Positions 45,258-53,924 of a DNA stretch of 64,000 nt are shown in pieces. The notes beneath the pieces are model-generated. The model made no database searches. It was not told where the DNA came from and saw nothing but the letters and a program-made list of their open reading frames with translations. The translations under genes and the position numbers were made by a program. Source of the stretch: Ruegeria marina (GTDB lineage: Bacteria > Pseudomonadota > Alphaproteobacteria > Rhodobacterales > Rhodobacteraceae); assembly GCF_900101475.1 (NCBI RefSeq), contig NZ_FMZV01000001.1, forward strand, positions 372,001 to 436,000, given 5' to 3'. Within the stretch, counting starts at the first letter, position 1; every line of letters begins with the position of its first letter.

Positions 45258-46370
45258 TCAGGTTCCGTCCGGCAGGCTGACGATGCCGCCCCCCACCAGC
45301 GCCCCGACCCCGGTGGTGCCGGGGCACGAGGTCGGCAGCCCCCTTGCCACCCGCACCGCCAGATAGGCGAAAGCCTGCGCCTCCAGCATGTCACCATCCA
45401 GACCGACCCGCTCCACCGGTTCGACCGGACAGTCGAGTGACACGAGCAACATCTCCATCAGCACCGGGTTCAACCGCCCGCCGCCGGTGACCAGCACACG
45501 TGCGGGCGGACGCGGGCAATGCTCCATCCCCTGCGCGACGGCCGCCGCGCACATGCCTGTCAGTGTCGCCACCGCATCGCTGTCGCTGAGCTCCGACACC
45601 AATCCGATCATCTCGGCAAAATCGTTCCGGTCCAGTGACTTGGGCGGCATTCTTGCAAAATAGGGCTCGGCCAGGAAAAGCTCTAGCGCGCCGGTTTCCA
45701 CCGTGCCGCCCCGCGCCACCGCGCCGCCCTCGTCCATCGGCAGACCCAGCCGCGCCTGCATAAGGTCGTTGACCGGCGCATTGGCCGGACCGGTGTCAAA
45801 GGCCAGAAGCGCCCCGGGCACCTCGGGCCGGTCAAAACCCGGGTCCACATAGGTCAGGTTTCCCACCCCGCCGAGGTTGAGGAAACACAAGGGCTCACGC
45901 GCGCCAATCCACTTGGCGCAGGCAAAGTGAAAGAACGGCGCCAAAGGCGCCCCCTCGCCCCCCAACTGAACATCGTCGCTGCGGAAATCCCAGACCACCG
46001 GCCGCCCCAGGGCGGCGGCCAAAGCCGCGCCATCGCCCACCTGGAGCGTGCCGCGCCCGCGCGGCTCATGCGCCAGGGTCTGACCGTGGAACCCCACCAG
46101 ATCGGCGCCCTCGAACCCGGCCAGCGCCTCGGCATGCGCGCGCGTCACCAGATCGCCCGCCGCCTCGACCTCGGGCCCGCTCCAGCGCCCCAGACCCGCC
46201 CGCAGCACGCTGCGCTCCTCGGGGGAGTAGCCGCGATACCCCACCGGCCCGAATCCGAAAATCCTATGCCCGTCGGTCTCCACCACAGCCGCATCGACCC
46301 CGTCCAGCGACGTGCCCGACATCGCCCCAAGTGCCGTCACCGGCCCCTCTCGCCCGATGGCCCTCTTCAT
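45258..46370 (-). CDS. anmK: Anhydro-N-acetylmuramic acid kinase
   Basis: This 370-residue ASKHA-fold kinase opens and phosphorylates 1,6-anhydroMurNAc to MurNAc-6-phosphate in cell-wall recycling. The phosphate-binding [12 protein letters not shown] (15-26), substrate loop [12 protein letters not shown], and [12 protein letters not shown] with [12 protein letters not shown] are conserved. nagZ, another recycling enzyme, is about 14 kb away in the same window. The gene is divergent from tyrS, an arrangement frequent in Rhodobacteraceae. Confidence 0.95.
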   Translation of the reverse strand: MKRAIGREGPVTALGAMSGTSLDGVDAAVVETDGHRIFGFGPVGYRGYSPEERSVLRAGLGRWSGPEVEAAGDLVTRAHAEALAGFEGADLVGFHGQTLAHEPRGRGTLQVGDGAALAAALGRPVVWDFRSDDVQLGGEGAPLAPFFHFACAKWIGAREPLCFLNLGGVGNLTYVDPGFDRPEVPGALLAFDTGPANAPVNDLMQARLGLPMDEGGAVARGGTVETGALELFLAEPYFARMPPKSLDRNDFAEMIGLVSELSDSDAVATLTGMCAAAVAQGMEHCPRPPARVLVTGGGRLNPVLMEMLLVSLDCPVEPVERVGLDGDMLEAQAFAYLAVRVARGLPTSCPGTTGVGALVGGGIVSLPDGT

Positions 46371-46432
46371 GGCCTTTTCCTTTGTTCAACTGCCGCCTAT
46401 AAGTGCCCCGCAATCCAACCCCGAGGCAAGAC

Positions 46433-47680
46433 ATGACCTACCATCCCAAATCGGATTTCATCGCGGTGATGATGGAGCGCGGCTTTCTCGCCGACTGCAC
46501 CGATTACCAGGGCCTCGACGAGGCGCTGCTCAAGGGATGCCAGCCCGGCTATATCGGCTTCGACGCCACCGCCAAGTCGCTGCACGTGGGCAGCCTTATC
46601 CAGATCATGATGCTACGCTGGCTGCAAAAGACCGGGCACAAGCCGATCACCCTGATGGGCGGCGGCACCACCAAGGTGGGCGACCCGTCCTTCCGTGCCG
46701 AAGAGCGCCCGCTGCTCACACCCGCGCAGATCGACGAGAATATCGCCGGGATCAAAAAAGTCTTTGCCGCCTATATCGACTATGACAGCGGCGCCCAGAA
46801 TGCCGCGCTGATGCTCAACAATGACGAATGGCTGGCCGATCTGAACTACCTCGATTTCCTGCGCGACATCGGGCGGCATTTCTCGGTCAACCGGATGCTC
46901 AGCTTCGAGAGCGTGAAATCCCGCCTCGATCGCGAACAGTCGCTCAGCTTCCTCGAATTCAACTACATGATCCTTCAGGCCTATGACTTCATGGAGCTGA
47001 ACCGCCGCTATGGCTGCATCCTGCAAATGGGCGGCTCGGACCAGTGGGGCAATATCGTCAACGGCATCGACCTGACCCGCCGGGTGATCGACCACGAGGT
47101 CTATGGCCTGACCTCGCCGCTCCTGACCACCTCGGACGGCAAGAAGATGGGCAAAAGCCAGGACGGCGCCGTGTGGCTCAATGCCGACATGCGTTCGCCC
47201 TACGAATTCTGGCAGTTCTGGCGCAACACCACCGATGCCGATGTCGGCCGCTTCCTGAAGCTCTATACCGAACTGCCCATCGACGAATGCGCGCGCCTGG
47301 GCGCGCTTGCGGGATCCGAGATCAACACCGCCAAGATCATCCTTGCCAACGAGGTGACCGCGCTCTGCCACGGGGCCGAGGCGGCGAAGGCGGCCGAGGC
47401 CACCGCCCGCGAGGTGTTCGAAAAGGGCGGCATCGGCGACGACCTGCCCACGCTTACCCTCGGCACCGCGGACCTGCCCGCCTCGATCGTTCAGTTGATC
47501 GTCAAATCCGGCCTCGCCAAATCCGGCAAGGAGGCCAAGCGCCTGATCGCCGAAGATGGCGCGCGCCTGAACGACGCCCCGCTGACCGATGCCGGGCTGA
47601 TGATCGAAGCGGGCGATCTGGCGCAGCCGATCAAGCTCAGCGCAGGCAAGAAACGCCACGCGCTGGTGCAGCTTGCCTAG
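46433..47680 (+). CDS. tyrS: Tyrosyl-tRNA synthetase
   Basis: This 415-residue class I synthetase charges tRNA-Tyr. The HIGH-type motif is HVGS (51-54), the KMSKS motif appears as KMGKS in [14 protein letters not shown], and a C-terminal S4 RNA-binding domain ([16 protein letters not shown]) is present. ATG 46433 (MTYHPKSDF) is used; the ATG at 46403 adds ten unconserved residues. It is followed by repeat copy H. Confidence 0.97.
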   Translation: MTYHPKSDFIAVMMERGFLADCTDYQGLDEALLKGCQPGYIGFDATAKSLHVGSLIQIMMLRWLQKTGHKPITLMGGGTTKVGDPSFRAEERPLLTPAQIDENIAGIKKVFAAYIDYDSGAQNAALMLNNDEWLADLNYLDFLRDIGRHFSVNRMLSFESVKSRLDREQSLSFLEFNYMILQAYDFMELNRRYGCILQMGGSDQWGNIVNGIDLTRRVIDHEVYGLTSPLLTTSDGKKMGKSQDGAVWLNADMRSPYEFWQFWRNTTDADVGRFLKLYTELPIDECARLGALAGSEINTAKIILANEVTALCHGAEAAKAAEATAREVFEKGGIGDDLPTLTLGTADLPASIVQLIVKSGLAKSGKEAKRLIAEDGARLNDAPLTDAGLMIEAGDLAQPIKLSAGKKRHALVQLA

Positions 47681-47692
47681 GCCCGCCTGCCC

Positions 47693-47754
47693 CTTCATTT
47701 CGCCGCAAATACTCCGGGGGTGAGGCCCGCAAGGGCCGAGGGGGCAGCGCCCCC
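47693..47754 (-). repeat. GGAGTATTT hairpin element, copy H
   Basis: Reverse-oriented copy: CTTCATTTCGCCGC, AAATACTCC, GAGGCCCGCAAGGGCC hairpin, then GGGGGCAGCGCCCCC (47740-47754). In its own sense it begins 17 nt behind the stop of the 40-codon ORF at 47772, which supports that ORF being a gene. Confidence 0.8.
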
Positions 47755-47771
47755 TGTTGCCCCCACGGGGC

Positions 47772-47894
47772 TTACCACAGCGACGTAACCCCTAACCCCA
47801 GCAGCAGCACGGCAGACAGGATCGCCGCCAGCAGGGCGGCGGCCCCCCGTGTCGGTCTCGGGGCGGTGATCCCCTGGCCAAGAACCCGTTTCAT
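47772..47894 (-). CDS. Putative 40-residue single-helix membrane protein
   Basis: Reading leftward from ATG 47894, the product starts MKRVLGQG, continues with a short basic, proline-containing stretch, and has one hydrophobic helix (about 18-38, AAALLAAILSAVLLLGLGVT), ending SLW. It would be an N-in single-pass membrane miniprotein. Support is contextual: a complete frame and a same-sense terminator-like element 17 nt behind the stop. There is no clear ribosome-binding site and no family I recognise. Confidence 0.5.
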   Translation of the reverse strand: MKRVLGQGITAPRPTRGAAALLAAILSAVLLLGLGVTSLW

Positions 47895-47939
47895 AGGCGC
47901 ATTAACACGGTTTTAGGTTTCAAACCGGTTAATGGCGCC

Positions 47940-48842
47940 ATGTTCGAACCCACCGCCCCCGATGCGCCTCCCCTGCAACAAAGCGCCGAATTCGCCGCCG
48001 CCCTGGCGCTCTGCGGCCAGCCCCCGGCGCGGCTCGACGATGGCGCGCTGGTGCTCACGCGCCGCCTCGCCGCTGTGCCGGTGGCCTTGCTCAGCCGCGC
48101 ACGGACGGATCCGGGTGCGCTGCCTGACCTGCTCGCCCGCGCCGGGCTGCGCCGCAGCGTGATCCTTATGAACCCGGACGCACCCTGCCCGAGCCTCGAA
48201 AGGCTGGGCGCGGTTCCGTTGATCACCCCCGCCCATGTGGCCGAACTGGACCTGACCGGCGACCTGATGGCCGGTCTGCATCCCAAGTGGCGCAACCGCC
48301 TGCGCCATGCCCGCCGGCAGGGCCTGCACGTATCGCACGGCGACCTGCCGCATGACCCCGCCCATTGGCTGCTGACCGCCGAGGCCGCGCAACAGCGCGC
48401 GCGCGGCTATCGCAACTGGCCCACGGCCCTGACGCTAGCCTATGCCGGCGCCAACCCCGGCGCGACCCAACTCTTCACCGCCCACCAGGGCAACACACCC
48501 ATCGCGAGCCTCCTGATCCTGCGCCATGGCACAGCGGCAAGCTATCACATCGGCCACAGCACCCCGGCGGGTCGCGCCACCAGCGCCCAGACCCTGCTGA
48601 TGTGGCAGGCGATGGCCTGGCTCGCCTTACAGGGCGTCACACGGCTCGATCTCGGCCCGGTAGAGACCGAAGGCAATCCGGGGCTCGCCCGTTTCAAGCT
48701 CGGCACTGGCGCCCGTCTGCGTCCGCTGGGCGGCACCTGGGCCTGGTGGCCGCCCCTGGGCCAGACGTTGCGTCCGCTGGCGCGGCTCGACCGGTCCGCG
48801 ATGCATCCGGGCTGGACAGACAGTCCCGCGCCGGATTATTGA
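47940..48842 (+). CDS. GNAT/FemAB-like acyltransferase
   Basis: This 300-residue protein has a C-terminal half resembling FemAB/BioF2-type GNAT domains. It includes LHPKWRNRLRHARRQGLHV (a FemAB-like basic helix), TQLFTAHQGNTPIASLLILRHGTAASYHIGHS, and a late LDLGPVETEGNPGLARFKLGTGARL. Such proteins transfer acyl or aminoacyl groups, but the substrate is unknown. Its stop codon lies within the palindrome that precedes the next gene. Confidence 0.75.
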   Translation: MFEPTAPDAPPLQQSAEFAAALALCGQPPARLDDGALVLTRRLAAVPVALLSRARTDPGALPDLLARAGLRRSVILMNPDAPCPSLERLGAVPLITPAHVAELDLTGDLMAGLHPKWRNRLRHARRQGLHVSHGDLPHDPAHWLLTAEAAQQRARGYRNWPTALTLAYAGANPGATQLFTAHQGNTPIASLLILRHGTAASYHIGHSTPAGRATSAQTLLMWQAMAWLALQGVTRLDLGPVETEGNPGLARFKLGTGARLRPLGGTWAWWPPLGQTLRPLARLDRSAMHPGWTDSPAPDY

Positions 48843-48853
48843 ACATATGTTCA
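48840..48853. promoter_or_regulatory. 14-bp perfect palindrome upstream of the SDR gene
   Basis: TGAACATATGTTCA is a perfect palindrome ending 16 nt before the SDR start codon and overlapping the stop codon of the preceding gene. Size and position suit a TetR-family operator. It also matches the Gram-positive LexA box GAAC-N4-GTTC, but alphaproteobacterial LexA uses GTTC-N7-GTTC. Confidence 0.5.
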
Positions 48854-48869
48854 TATCAGGGAGAGGCCC

Positions 48870-49625
48870 ATGCAACTCGACACCACCGCAGCCGTGATCA
48901 CCGGCGGCGCTTCCGGCCTGGGCGAGGCGACCGCCCGCTATTTCGCAGCCCACGGCGCGCAAGTCACCATCTTCGATCGCGACGTGGCGCGCGGCGAGGC
49001 TGTCGCCGCCGAGATCGGCGGCCACTTTGCCCAGACCGACGTGACCAGCGAAGAGTCGGTCGCCGCCGCCATCGCCCATGCCAAGGCCAGCATGGGCAAG
49101 ATCACCGTCGCGGTGAACTGCGCCGGCATCGGCACCGTCGGCAAGACGCTGGGCAAGGATGGCCCACTGCCGCTCAGGACTTTCGAGATGACGATCGACG
49201 TCAACCTGCTGGGCAGCTTCAACGTCGCCCGCCTGGCCGCCGCCGAGATGGCCCGGAACGAACCCGACGCCGATGGCGAGCGCGGCGTGATCATCAACAC
49301 CGCCTCCATCGCCGCCTTTGACGGGCAAAAAGGCCAGGTCTCCTATTCGGCCTCCAAGGGCGGCATCGTCGGCATGACACTGCCGATGGCCCGCGATCTT
49401 GCCCGTGACAACATCCGGGTCATGGCCATTGCGCCGGGCATCTTCCTGACGCCCATGCTGCTGGGCCTGCCGCAAGAGGCACAGGATTCGCTCGCCGCCG
49501 AGGTCACCTGTCCCGCCCGCCTGGGCCGCCCCGAAGAGTTCGGCCGCATGGCCGCCTTCATCGTGCAGATGAGTTACCTGAACGGCGAGGTCATCCGCCT
49601 CGACGGCGCGCTGCGGATGCGCTGA
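48870..49625 (+). CDS. Short-chain dehydrogenase, 3-hydroxyacyl-CoA dehydrogenase type II-like
   Basis: This 251-residue SDR has the cofactor motif TGGASGLG (11-18), D37 favouring NAD, and catalytic S146, Y159 and K163 with N112. The sequence NCAGIGTVGKTLGKDGPLPL and the C-terminal pattern RLGRPEEFGRMAAFIVQMSYLNGEVIRLDGALRM are typical of HSD10/3-hydroxyacyl-CoA dehydrogenase type II. It may act in beta-oxidation of branched or aromatic acyl-CoAs. A GGGAGAGG ribosome-binding site precedes the ATG. Regulation by the palindrome at 48840 is likely. Confidence 0.88.
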   Translation: MQLDTTAAVITGGASGLGEATARYFAAHGAQVTIFDRDVARGEAVAAEIGGHFAQTDVTSEESVAAAIAHAKASMGKITVAVNCAGIGTVGKTLGKDGPLPLRTFEMTIDVNLLGSFNVARLAAAEMARNEPDADGERGVIINTASIAAFDGQKGQVSYSASKGGIVGMTLPMARDLARDNIRVMAIAPGIFLTPMLLGLPQEAQDSLAAEVTCPARLGRPEEFGRMAAFIVQMSYLNGEVIRLDGALRMR

Positions 49626-49644
49626 TCCGCCCGATACCACGCTT

Positions 49645-49686
49645 TACAAAACGGTCAGTACCGGCCTCTGGGCCGGTACAAAACGG
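49645..49686. terminator. Hairpin between convergent SDR and ABC-F genes
   Basis: A perfect 9-bp stem GTACCGGCC/GGCCGGTAC with loop TCTG (49658-49679) is flanked on both sides by ACAAAACGG. There is no U-run, so it is an atypical, possibly bidirectional terminator between two convergent genes. Confidence 0.45.
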
Positions 49687-49697
49687 CCAATTCGCGC

Positions 49698-51506
49698 CTA
49701 TTCGGCCTCGGCCTTTTCGGCCAGCAGCAGCCATTCCTCCTCGGCCGCGGACAGTTTCTCCTGCCGCTGCACCAGCGCCTCGGTCGCCTTCTGGAACTTG
49801 ACCGGCTCGCGCGTGTAAAGCTCGGGGTCCGCCATCAATTCGTTCAGCTTGCCGATCTCTGCTTCCAGACGCGCGATCTCGGCCGGCAGGGCCTCCAGCC
49901 GATGTTTCTCGGAAAAGGTCAGTCCCGCTTTCGGTTTTACCTCGGACTTCACCTTCGGCGTCGAAGCTTTTGTTTTTTCTACTGGTTCCGTTGGGTTTTC
50001 ACCCCGCTGCGCACGATAATCCGACCAGCCGCCGGGATAGACGGTGGCCTTGCCATCCCCCTCCATCGCCACCGTGGTGGTGGCAACACGGTCCAGAAAA
50101 TCCCGGTCGTGGCTGACCAGCAGGACGGTGCCATCATAGTCGTCCAGCAACTCCTGAAGCAGGTCCAGCGTCTCGACATCCAGATCGTTGGTCGGTTCGT
50201 CCAGCACCAGCAGGTTCGACGGTCTCGCCATCAACCGCGCCACCAGAAGCCGGGCTTTTTCCCCACCTGACAAGGACTTGACGGCCGCTCTTGCCTGCCT
50301 TTCGTCGAACAGGAAATCCTTCAGGTAGGCGACGACATGGCGCGGTTGGCCACGCACCATAACCTGATCGGCCTTGCCCGAAACGCGCATCTCAGGATCT
50401 CCGGTCAGGCTGTCCCACAGGGACATCTCGGGGTCAAGTTGCGCGCGGGTCTGATCAAAGACCGCGATCTCCAGATTGGTGCCCAATTGCACAACACCTG
50501 CATCCGGTTCCACCTGTTGCAACAACATCTTGAGAACCGTGGTCTTACCGACGCCGTTCGGCCCCACAAAGGCAACCCGGTCGCCACGCAAGACGGTCAG
50601 ATCGAAACCCCTGACGATGGTCTTGCCGTCATAGGTCTTGGTCACCCCCTTGGCCTCGATCACTTTGCGCCCGGATTTTGGACCTGAATCCAAAGACATG
50701 GCCGCCGTACCCTGGCGCTTTATCTGGGCCGCGCGTTCGGTGCGCAGCGCCTGCAAGGCGCGAACACGGCCCTGGTTGCGTTTGCGCCGCGCGCTGATGC
50801 CCTCGACCGCCCAGCGGCCTTCGGACTTGATCAGCCGGTCCAGTTTGTGACGGGCGGAGTCCTCTTCCTCCCATACCTTGTCGCGCCAGGCTTCGAAATC
50901 CTCGAAACCCCGCTCTTGCCTGCGGACCATTCCCCTGTCTATCCAGAGAGTTGCGCGGGTAAGCTCACGCAAGAATGCACGGTCGTGCGAGATCAGCACA
51001 AAGGCCGCACGGGTCGAGGACAGCTCGCGCTCCAACCAGCCGATCGCCTCGATATCCAGGTGGTTGGTCGGCTCGTCCAGCAACATCAGGTCCGGCGCCT
51101 CGGCCATCAGCTTGGCCAGCGCCGCGCGCCGCCGTTCGCCGCCCGAGGCGGTCTCGACCGCGCGGGCCGGATCGAATTTAAGACCCTCTCCGGCGCGTTC
51201 AACCCTGTAGAGTTCGCCCGGTTCCAGCCCGCTGGAGGCATAGTCACCGAGCGTCGCAAACCCGGTCATCACCGGATCCTGCTCCATGTAACCCACTGAC
51301 TTTCCGGGAGGTATCACGATCTCTCCGGCGTCCGGCTCGACCAGGCCAGCCATCACCTTCATCAGGGTGGATTTGCCCGAACCGTTGCGCCCGACAAGCG
51401 CGACGCGGTCACTGGGCTGAACCACAAGGTCGAGCCCGGAAAACACCGGATCGCCGCCGAAGGTCAGCGAGATGCCGGTCATCTGCAAAAGAGGAATACG
51501 TGCCAT
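49698..51506 (-). CDS. ABC-F family ATPase, Uup-like
   Basis: This 602-residue protein has two ABC ATPase domains. Walker A motifs are GRNGSGKS (39-46) and GPNGVGKT (near 314-321). Signature motifs are ASGGERRRAALA and LSGGEKARLLVA, and both Walker B motifs are LDEPTN. A Uup-type C-terminal extension with a coiled coil (about 525-600, EKHRLEALPAEIARLEAEI) follows. Uup proteins act on ribosomes and influence transposon excision in E. coli. It is the second ABC-F protein of the window, clearly a different subfamily from the one at 6579. Confidence 0.92.
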   Translation of the reverse strand: MARIPLLQMTGISLTFGGDPVFSGLDLVVQPSDRVALVGRNGSGKSTLMKVMAGLVEPDAGEIVIPPGKSVGYMEQDPVMTGFATLGDYASSGLEPGELYRVERAGEGLKFDPARAVETASGGERRRAALAKLMAEAPDLMLLDEPTNHLDIEAIGWLERELSSTRAAFVLISHDRAFLRELTRATLWIDRGMVRRQERGFEDFEAWRDKVWEEEDSARHKLDRLIKSEGRWAVEGISARRKRNQGRVRALQALRTERAAQIKRQGTAAMSLDSGPKSGRKVIEAKGVTKTYDGKTIVRGFDLTVLRGDRVAFVGPNGVGKTTVLKMLLQQVEPDAGVVQLGTNLEIAVFDQTRAQLDPEMSLWDSLTGDPEMRVSGKADQVMVRGQPRHVVAYLKDFLFDERQARAAVKSLSGGEKARLLVARLMARPSNLLVLDEPTNDLDVETLDLLQELLDDYDGTVLLVSHDRDFLDRVATTTVAMEGDGKATVYPGGWSDYRAQRGENPTEPVEKTKASTPKVKSEVKPKAGLTFSEKHRLEALPAEIARLEAEIGKLNELMADPELYTREPVKFQKATEALVQRQEKLSAAEEEWLLLAEKAEAE

Positions 51507-51558
51507 GAGCGCCAGCTAAACCGCGGCTTGCGGGACGTCAACGCCCCATCTGGGCCTG

Positions 51559-52299
51559 CTATCCGGCGACCGCGCGCAGCAGACGCTTGCGCGCCGGCGG
51601 AATCGCACCGATCTCGACCCCGGTGAAGACATGCAGCGTGTTCATCTGCCGGTCCACCACCGCATGGTCGCTGACCCAACCGCCCATCATCAGATAGGTT
51701 TTCAGCAAGGGTGGCATCCTGAGCATCGCCTTTTTCACATCGGGCTTGCGCCGAAGCCGGGCCGCGAACCGGAAGACATGCGGTGCCTTGACCCGAGGCA
51801 ACCAGCGTTTCGGCGCCAGATGGCGATGTTTCAGCATCGCAAATGCGTCCAGGTAATCTTCGGTCTCGGTTCCTGCGAAGGACGAACAGCCAAACAGCAT
51901 CTCGATCCCGTTGCGATCGACAAATGCGGTCATCGCCCCCCAGGCCACACGCAGGATATCCGGGTCGTGGCAGTCGGGGTGCAGGCAGAACCGGCCCATT
52001 TCAACCATGGGCCCGTCGAACACTTCGAGCGCGGAAAGATCGTAGAACTGTGCCGAGTAGCTGTTGCCGATTTCGCACCCGCCCTGCGTCGTGAGCATGC
52101 GGAAACAGCAAACGAGCGCACCTTCCGCGCATATGTCCTCGATCAGAACATGATCACAGATGAGGTCGAACCGGTCCCGGTCGGGATCCGCGGTCTGGAA
52201 CGCCACTGTCCGCAGGGCCTGCGCCGCCAACACGTCCTCCGGCGTCGAAGCCAGCCGTGCGCGGTAGCGGCCCTTGCTCAACAGAACAGCGTCTCCCAT
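51559..52299 (-). CDS. olsB: L-ornithine N-alpha-acyltransferase OlsB
   Basis: This 246-residue GNAT-fold acyltransferase transfers a 3-hydroxyacyl chain from acyl-ACP to ornithine, the first step of ornithine-lipid synthesis. Family stretches are LRTVAFQTADPDRDRFDLICDHVLIED, GNSYSAQFYDLSAL and MVEMGRFCLHPDCHDPDILRVAWGAMTAFVD. ATG 52299 (MGDAVLLSKGRYRARLA) fits. olsA, the second enzyme, is not adjacent, which is common. Ornithine lipids are phosphate-free membrane lipids, important under phosphate limitation. Confidence 0.9.
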   Translation of the reverse strand: MGDAVLLSKGRYRARLASTPEDVLAAQALRTVAFQTADPDRDRFDLICDHVLIEDICAEGALVCCFRMLTTQGGCEIGNSYSAQFYDLSALEVFDGPMVEMGRFCLHPDCHDPDILRVAWGAMTAFVDRNGIEMLFGCSSFAGTETEDYLDAFAMLKHRHLAPKRWLPRVKAPHVFRFAARLRRKPDVKKAMLRMPPLLKTYLMMGGWVSDHAVVDRQMNTLHVFTGVEIGAIPPARKRLLRAVAG

Positions 52300-52396
52300 G
52301 ACCCGGTCCTCCACGAGATCGCCCGATGGTATTCCTCCGGACCCTAGCACACAAGATGTGACGGGCGGGTGACGTATCCGCAAAAACCGATGCGGA

Positions 52397-52864
52397 TCAG
52401 TTGATGACGTTGGCTGGATTGAACGAGCCGATGTTGCCAATCAGCTGGCGCAGGAAGGTCTTGTCGTCGATGCTCGAACTCGTCACCCGGCGCTCGAGCG
52501 CAATGATCTGGCCATCTTCCAGACCATAGCGTTCGATATTCCGCACGACCCCGCGCTGGTCGAAACTGATGGCAACCAGTTGGCGGGACACGACCTCGGG
52601 CGCGCGGGCCCCGTAATGGCGCATGCGGCTGGAAACATAGTAATATCCGCTGTCATTCAGCAAACCCGATGAACTGGGAGCACCGACTGCTTCGAGGACG
52701 CTGTCGCGCGTGTCCACGCCCACGGTGATCGCGGCAAGCTCTTCTTCGGTGGGAATATAGCCGTGATTGCGGTAGATGGCCGTACAAGCGGTCACAACGC
52801 CAACAGTGAGTCCGATCGCCAGCACGCGACATACCGGTTTCATCAGCCCTGCGGTCTTTGACAT
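52397..52864 (-). CDS. bamE: Outer membrane assembly lipoprotein BamE
   Basis: This 155-residue SmpA/OmlA-family protein has a lipoprotein signal with the lipidated Cys27 in VVTAC. The BamE fold is recognisable in YRNHGYIPTEEELAAITVGVDTRDSVLEAVGAPSSSG, followed by YYYVSSRM and VAISFDQRGVVRNIERYGLEDG. It stabilises the BAM complex that folds outer-membrane beta-barrels such as LptD, encoded elsewhere in this window. It is divergent from yceD with an 84-bp shared promoter region, a conserved arrangement. Confidence 0.93.
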   Translation of the reverse strand: MSKTAGLMKPVCRVLAIGLTVGVVTACTAIYRNHGYIPTEEELAAITVGVDTRDSVLEAVGAPSSSGLLNDSGYYYVSSRMRHYGARAPEVVSRQLVAISFDQRGVVRNIERYGLEDGQIIALERRVTSSSIDDKTFLRQLIGNIGSFNPANVIN

Positions 52865-52948
52865 TCCTGCCCCCTTGCCTTGGCCTTGCGCGCCTTTTAT
52901 CCCGATTACAGAAACCTTTGCTTCGGTTCAACAGACGAAAGCCACGCG

Positions 52949-53485
52949 ATGACTGACGAAACCGTGCTGCGGGTCGCTGATCTGCCGCAAAACAGGGCCA
53001 CGACCTTTACGTTGAGGCCGGATTCCGCCCGACTCGGCGAACTGGCGCGGGAACTTGGAATCGACGGGGTGCGAAAGCTCTCTTTCGGGGGCGAGTTACG
53101 GGCCGAAGGAAAAAGCGACTGGCGACTGACGGCCATACTGGGGGCAACTGTCGTGCAGCCTTGTGTCGTGACGCTGGAACCGGTGACGACGCGGATCGAC
53201 ACCGAAGTGCGCAGGCTTTTCGTCAAGGACTGGGCCGAGCCGGACGAGGAAGAAGCCGAAATGCCCGAAAACGACGAGGCGGAGCCGCTTGGCCCGGTGA
53301 TCGACCTGAACGCGGTCATGACCGAAGCGCTGGCGCTGGCGCTGCCCGCCTATCCGCGCAAGGAGGGCGTCGAATTGGGTGAAGCCGTGTTCGCCGAACC
53401 CGGCAAAACGGCAATGACCGACGAAGACACCCGCCCTTTCGCCGGACTGGCGGCGTTGCGCGACAAGCTGAAAAAAGATCAATGA
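52949..53485 (+). CDS. yceD: YceD family (DUF177) protein
   Basis: This 178-residue protein has the DUF177 pattern VVQPCVVTLEPVTTRIDTEVRRLFV and an acidic patch (EPDEEEAEMPENDEAEPLGPVIDLNAVMTEALALALPAYPRKEGVEL). YceD homologues affect 23S rRNA or ribosome assembly in plants and bacteria and nearly always precede rpmF. ATG 52949 is chosen because it matches the family start. A candidate rpmF promoter follows about 45 bp behind its stop. Confidence 0.92.
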   Translation: MTDETVLRVADLPQNRATTFTLRPDSARLGELARELGIDGVRKLSFGGELRAEGKSDWRLTAILGATVVQPCVVTLEPVTTRIDTEVRRLFVKDWAEPDEEEAEMPENDEAEPLGPVIDLNAVMTEALALALPAYPRKEGVELGEAVFAEPGKTAMTDEDTRPFAGLAALRDKLKKDQ

Positions 53486-53529
53486 CAAGGGTGTGGAAAC
53501 CTGCCATACGGGGCGGTCAGAAAAACCCC

Positions 53530-53557
53530 TTGAACGTGGCGAGAATCGCAGTATTTT
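53530..53557 (+). promoter_or_regulatory. Candidate promoter for rpmF-plsX-fabH
   Basis: TTGAAC (53530-53535), 16-bp spacer, TATTTT (53552-53557), about 130 nt ahead of rpmF. It would let the ribosomal protein and lipid genes be transcribed independently of yceD. Confidence 0.4.
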
Positions 53558-53693
53558 CGCGCGCTCAATCGGATTTAGGGTTGGACAACGCGCGGGCAGA
53601 AGCCTAAACGCTCGTCACACCTTCTGGGAAACGTAGTACGAAACCGGCCCACGGTTCTGATCGGGGCCCACAGTTAAGACAAAGGTTGAGACA

Positions 53694-53900
53694 ATGGCTG
53701 TCCAACAGAACAAAGTATCCAAATCGCGTCGCAACATGCGCCGTGCGCATGACGCCCTGGTTGCTGCCAACCCGAACGAGTGCCCGAACTGCGGCGAGCT
53801 GAAGCGCCCGCACCACGTTTGCGGTGCCTGCGGCCATTATGACGACCGTGAAGTCGTCGCCAAGGCCGACGAGATCGAGCTGGACGAAGACGCGGCCTAA
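53694..53900 (+). CDS. rpmF: 50S ribosomal protein L32
   Basis: This 68-residue ribosomal protein has the N-terminal [22 protein letters not shown] signature and an intact zinc ribbon (C30, C33, C43, C46). The presence of all four cysteines makes it the zinc-containing form. Linkage to plsX and fabH is conserved across proteobacteria. Confidence 0.98.
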   Translation: MAVQQNKVSKSRRNMRRAHDALVAANPNECPNCGELKRPHHVCGACGHYDDREVVAKADEIELDEDAA

Positions 53901-53924
53901 GCCCGTCCCCGAGCAGGCCACGGC

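Noticed and set aside
48840-48853. LexA/SOS box
   Set aside because: GAAC-N4-GTTC is the Gram-positive LexA pattern; alphaproteobacterial LexA recognises GTTC-N7-GTTC, and the downstream SDR is not an SOS gene.
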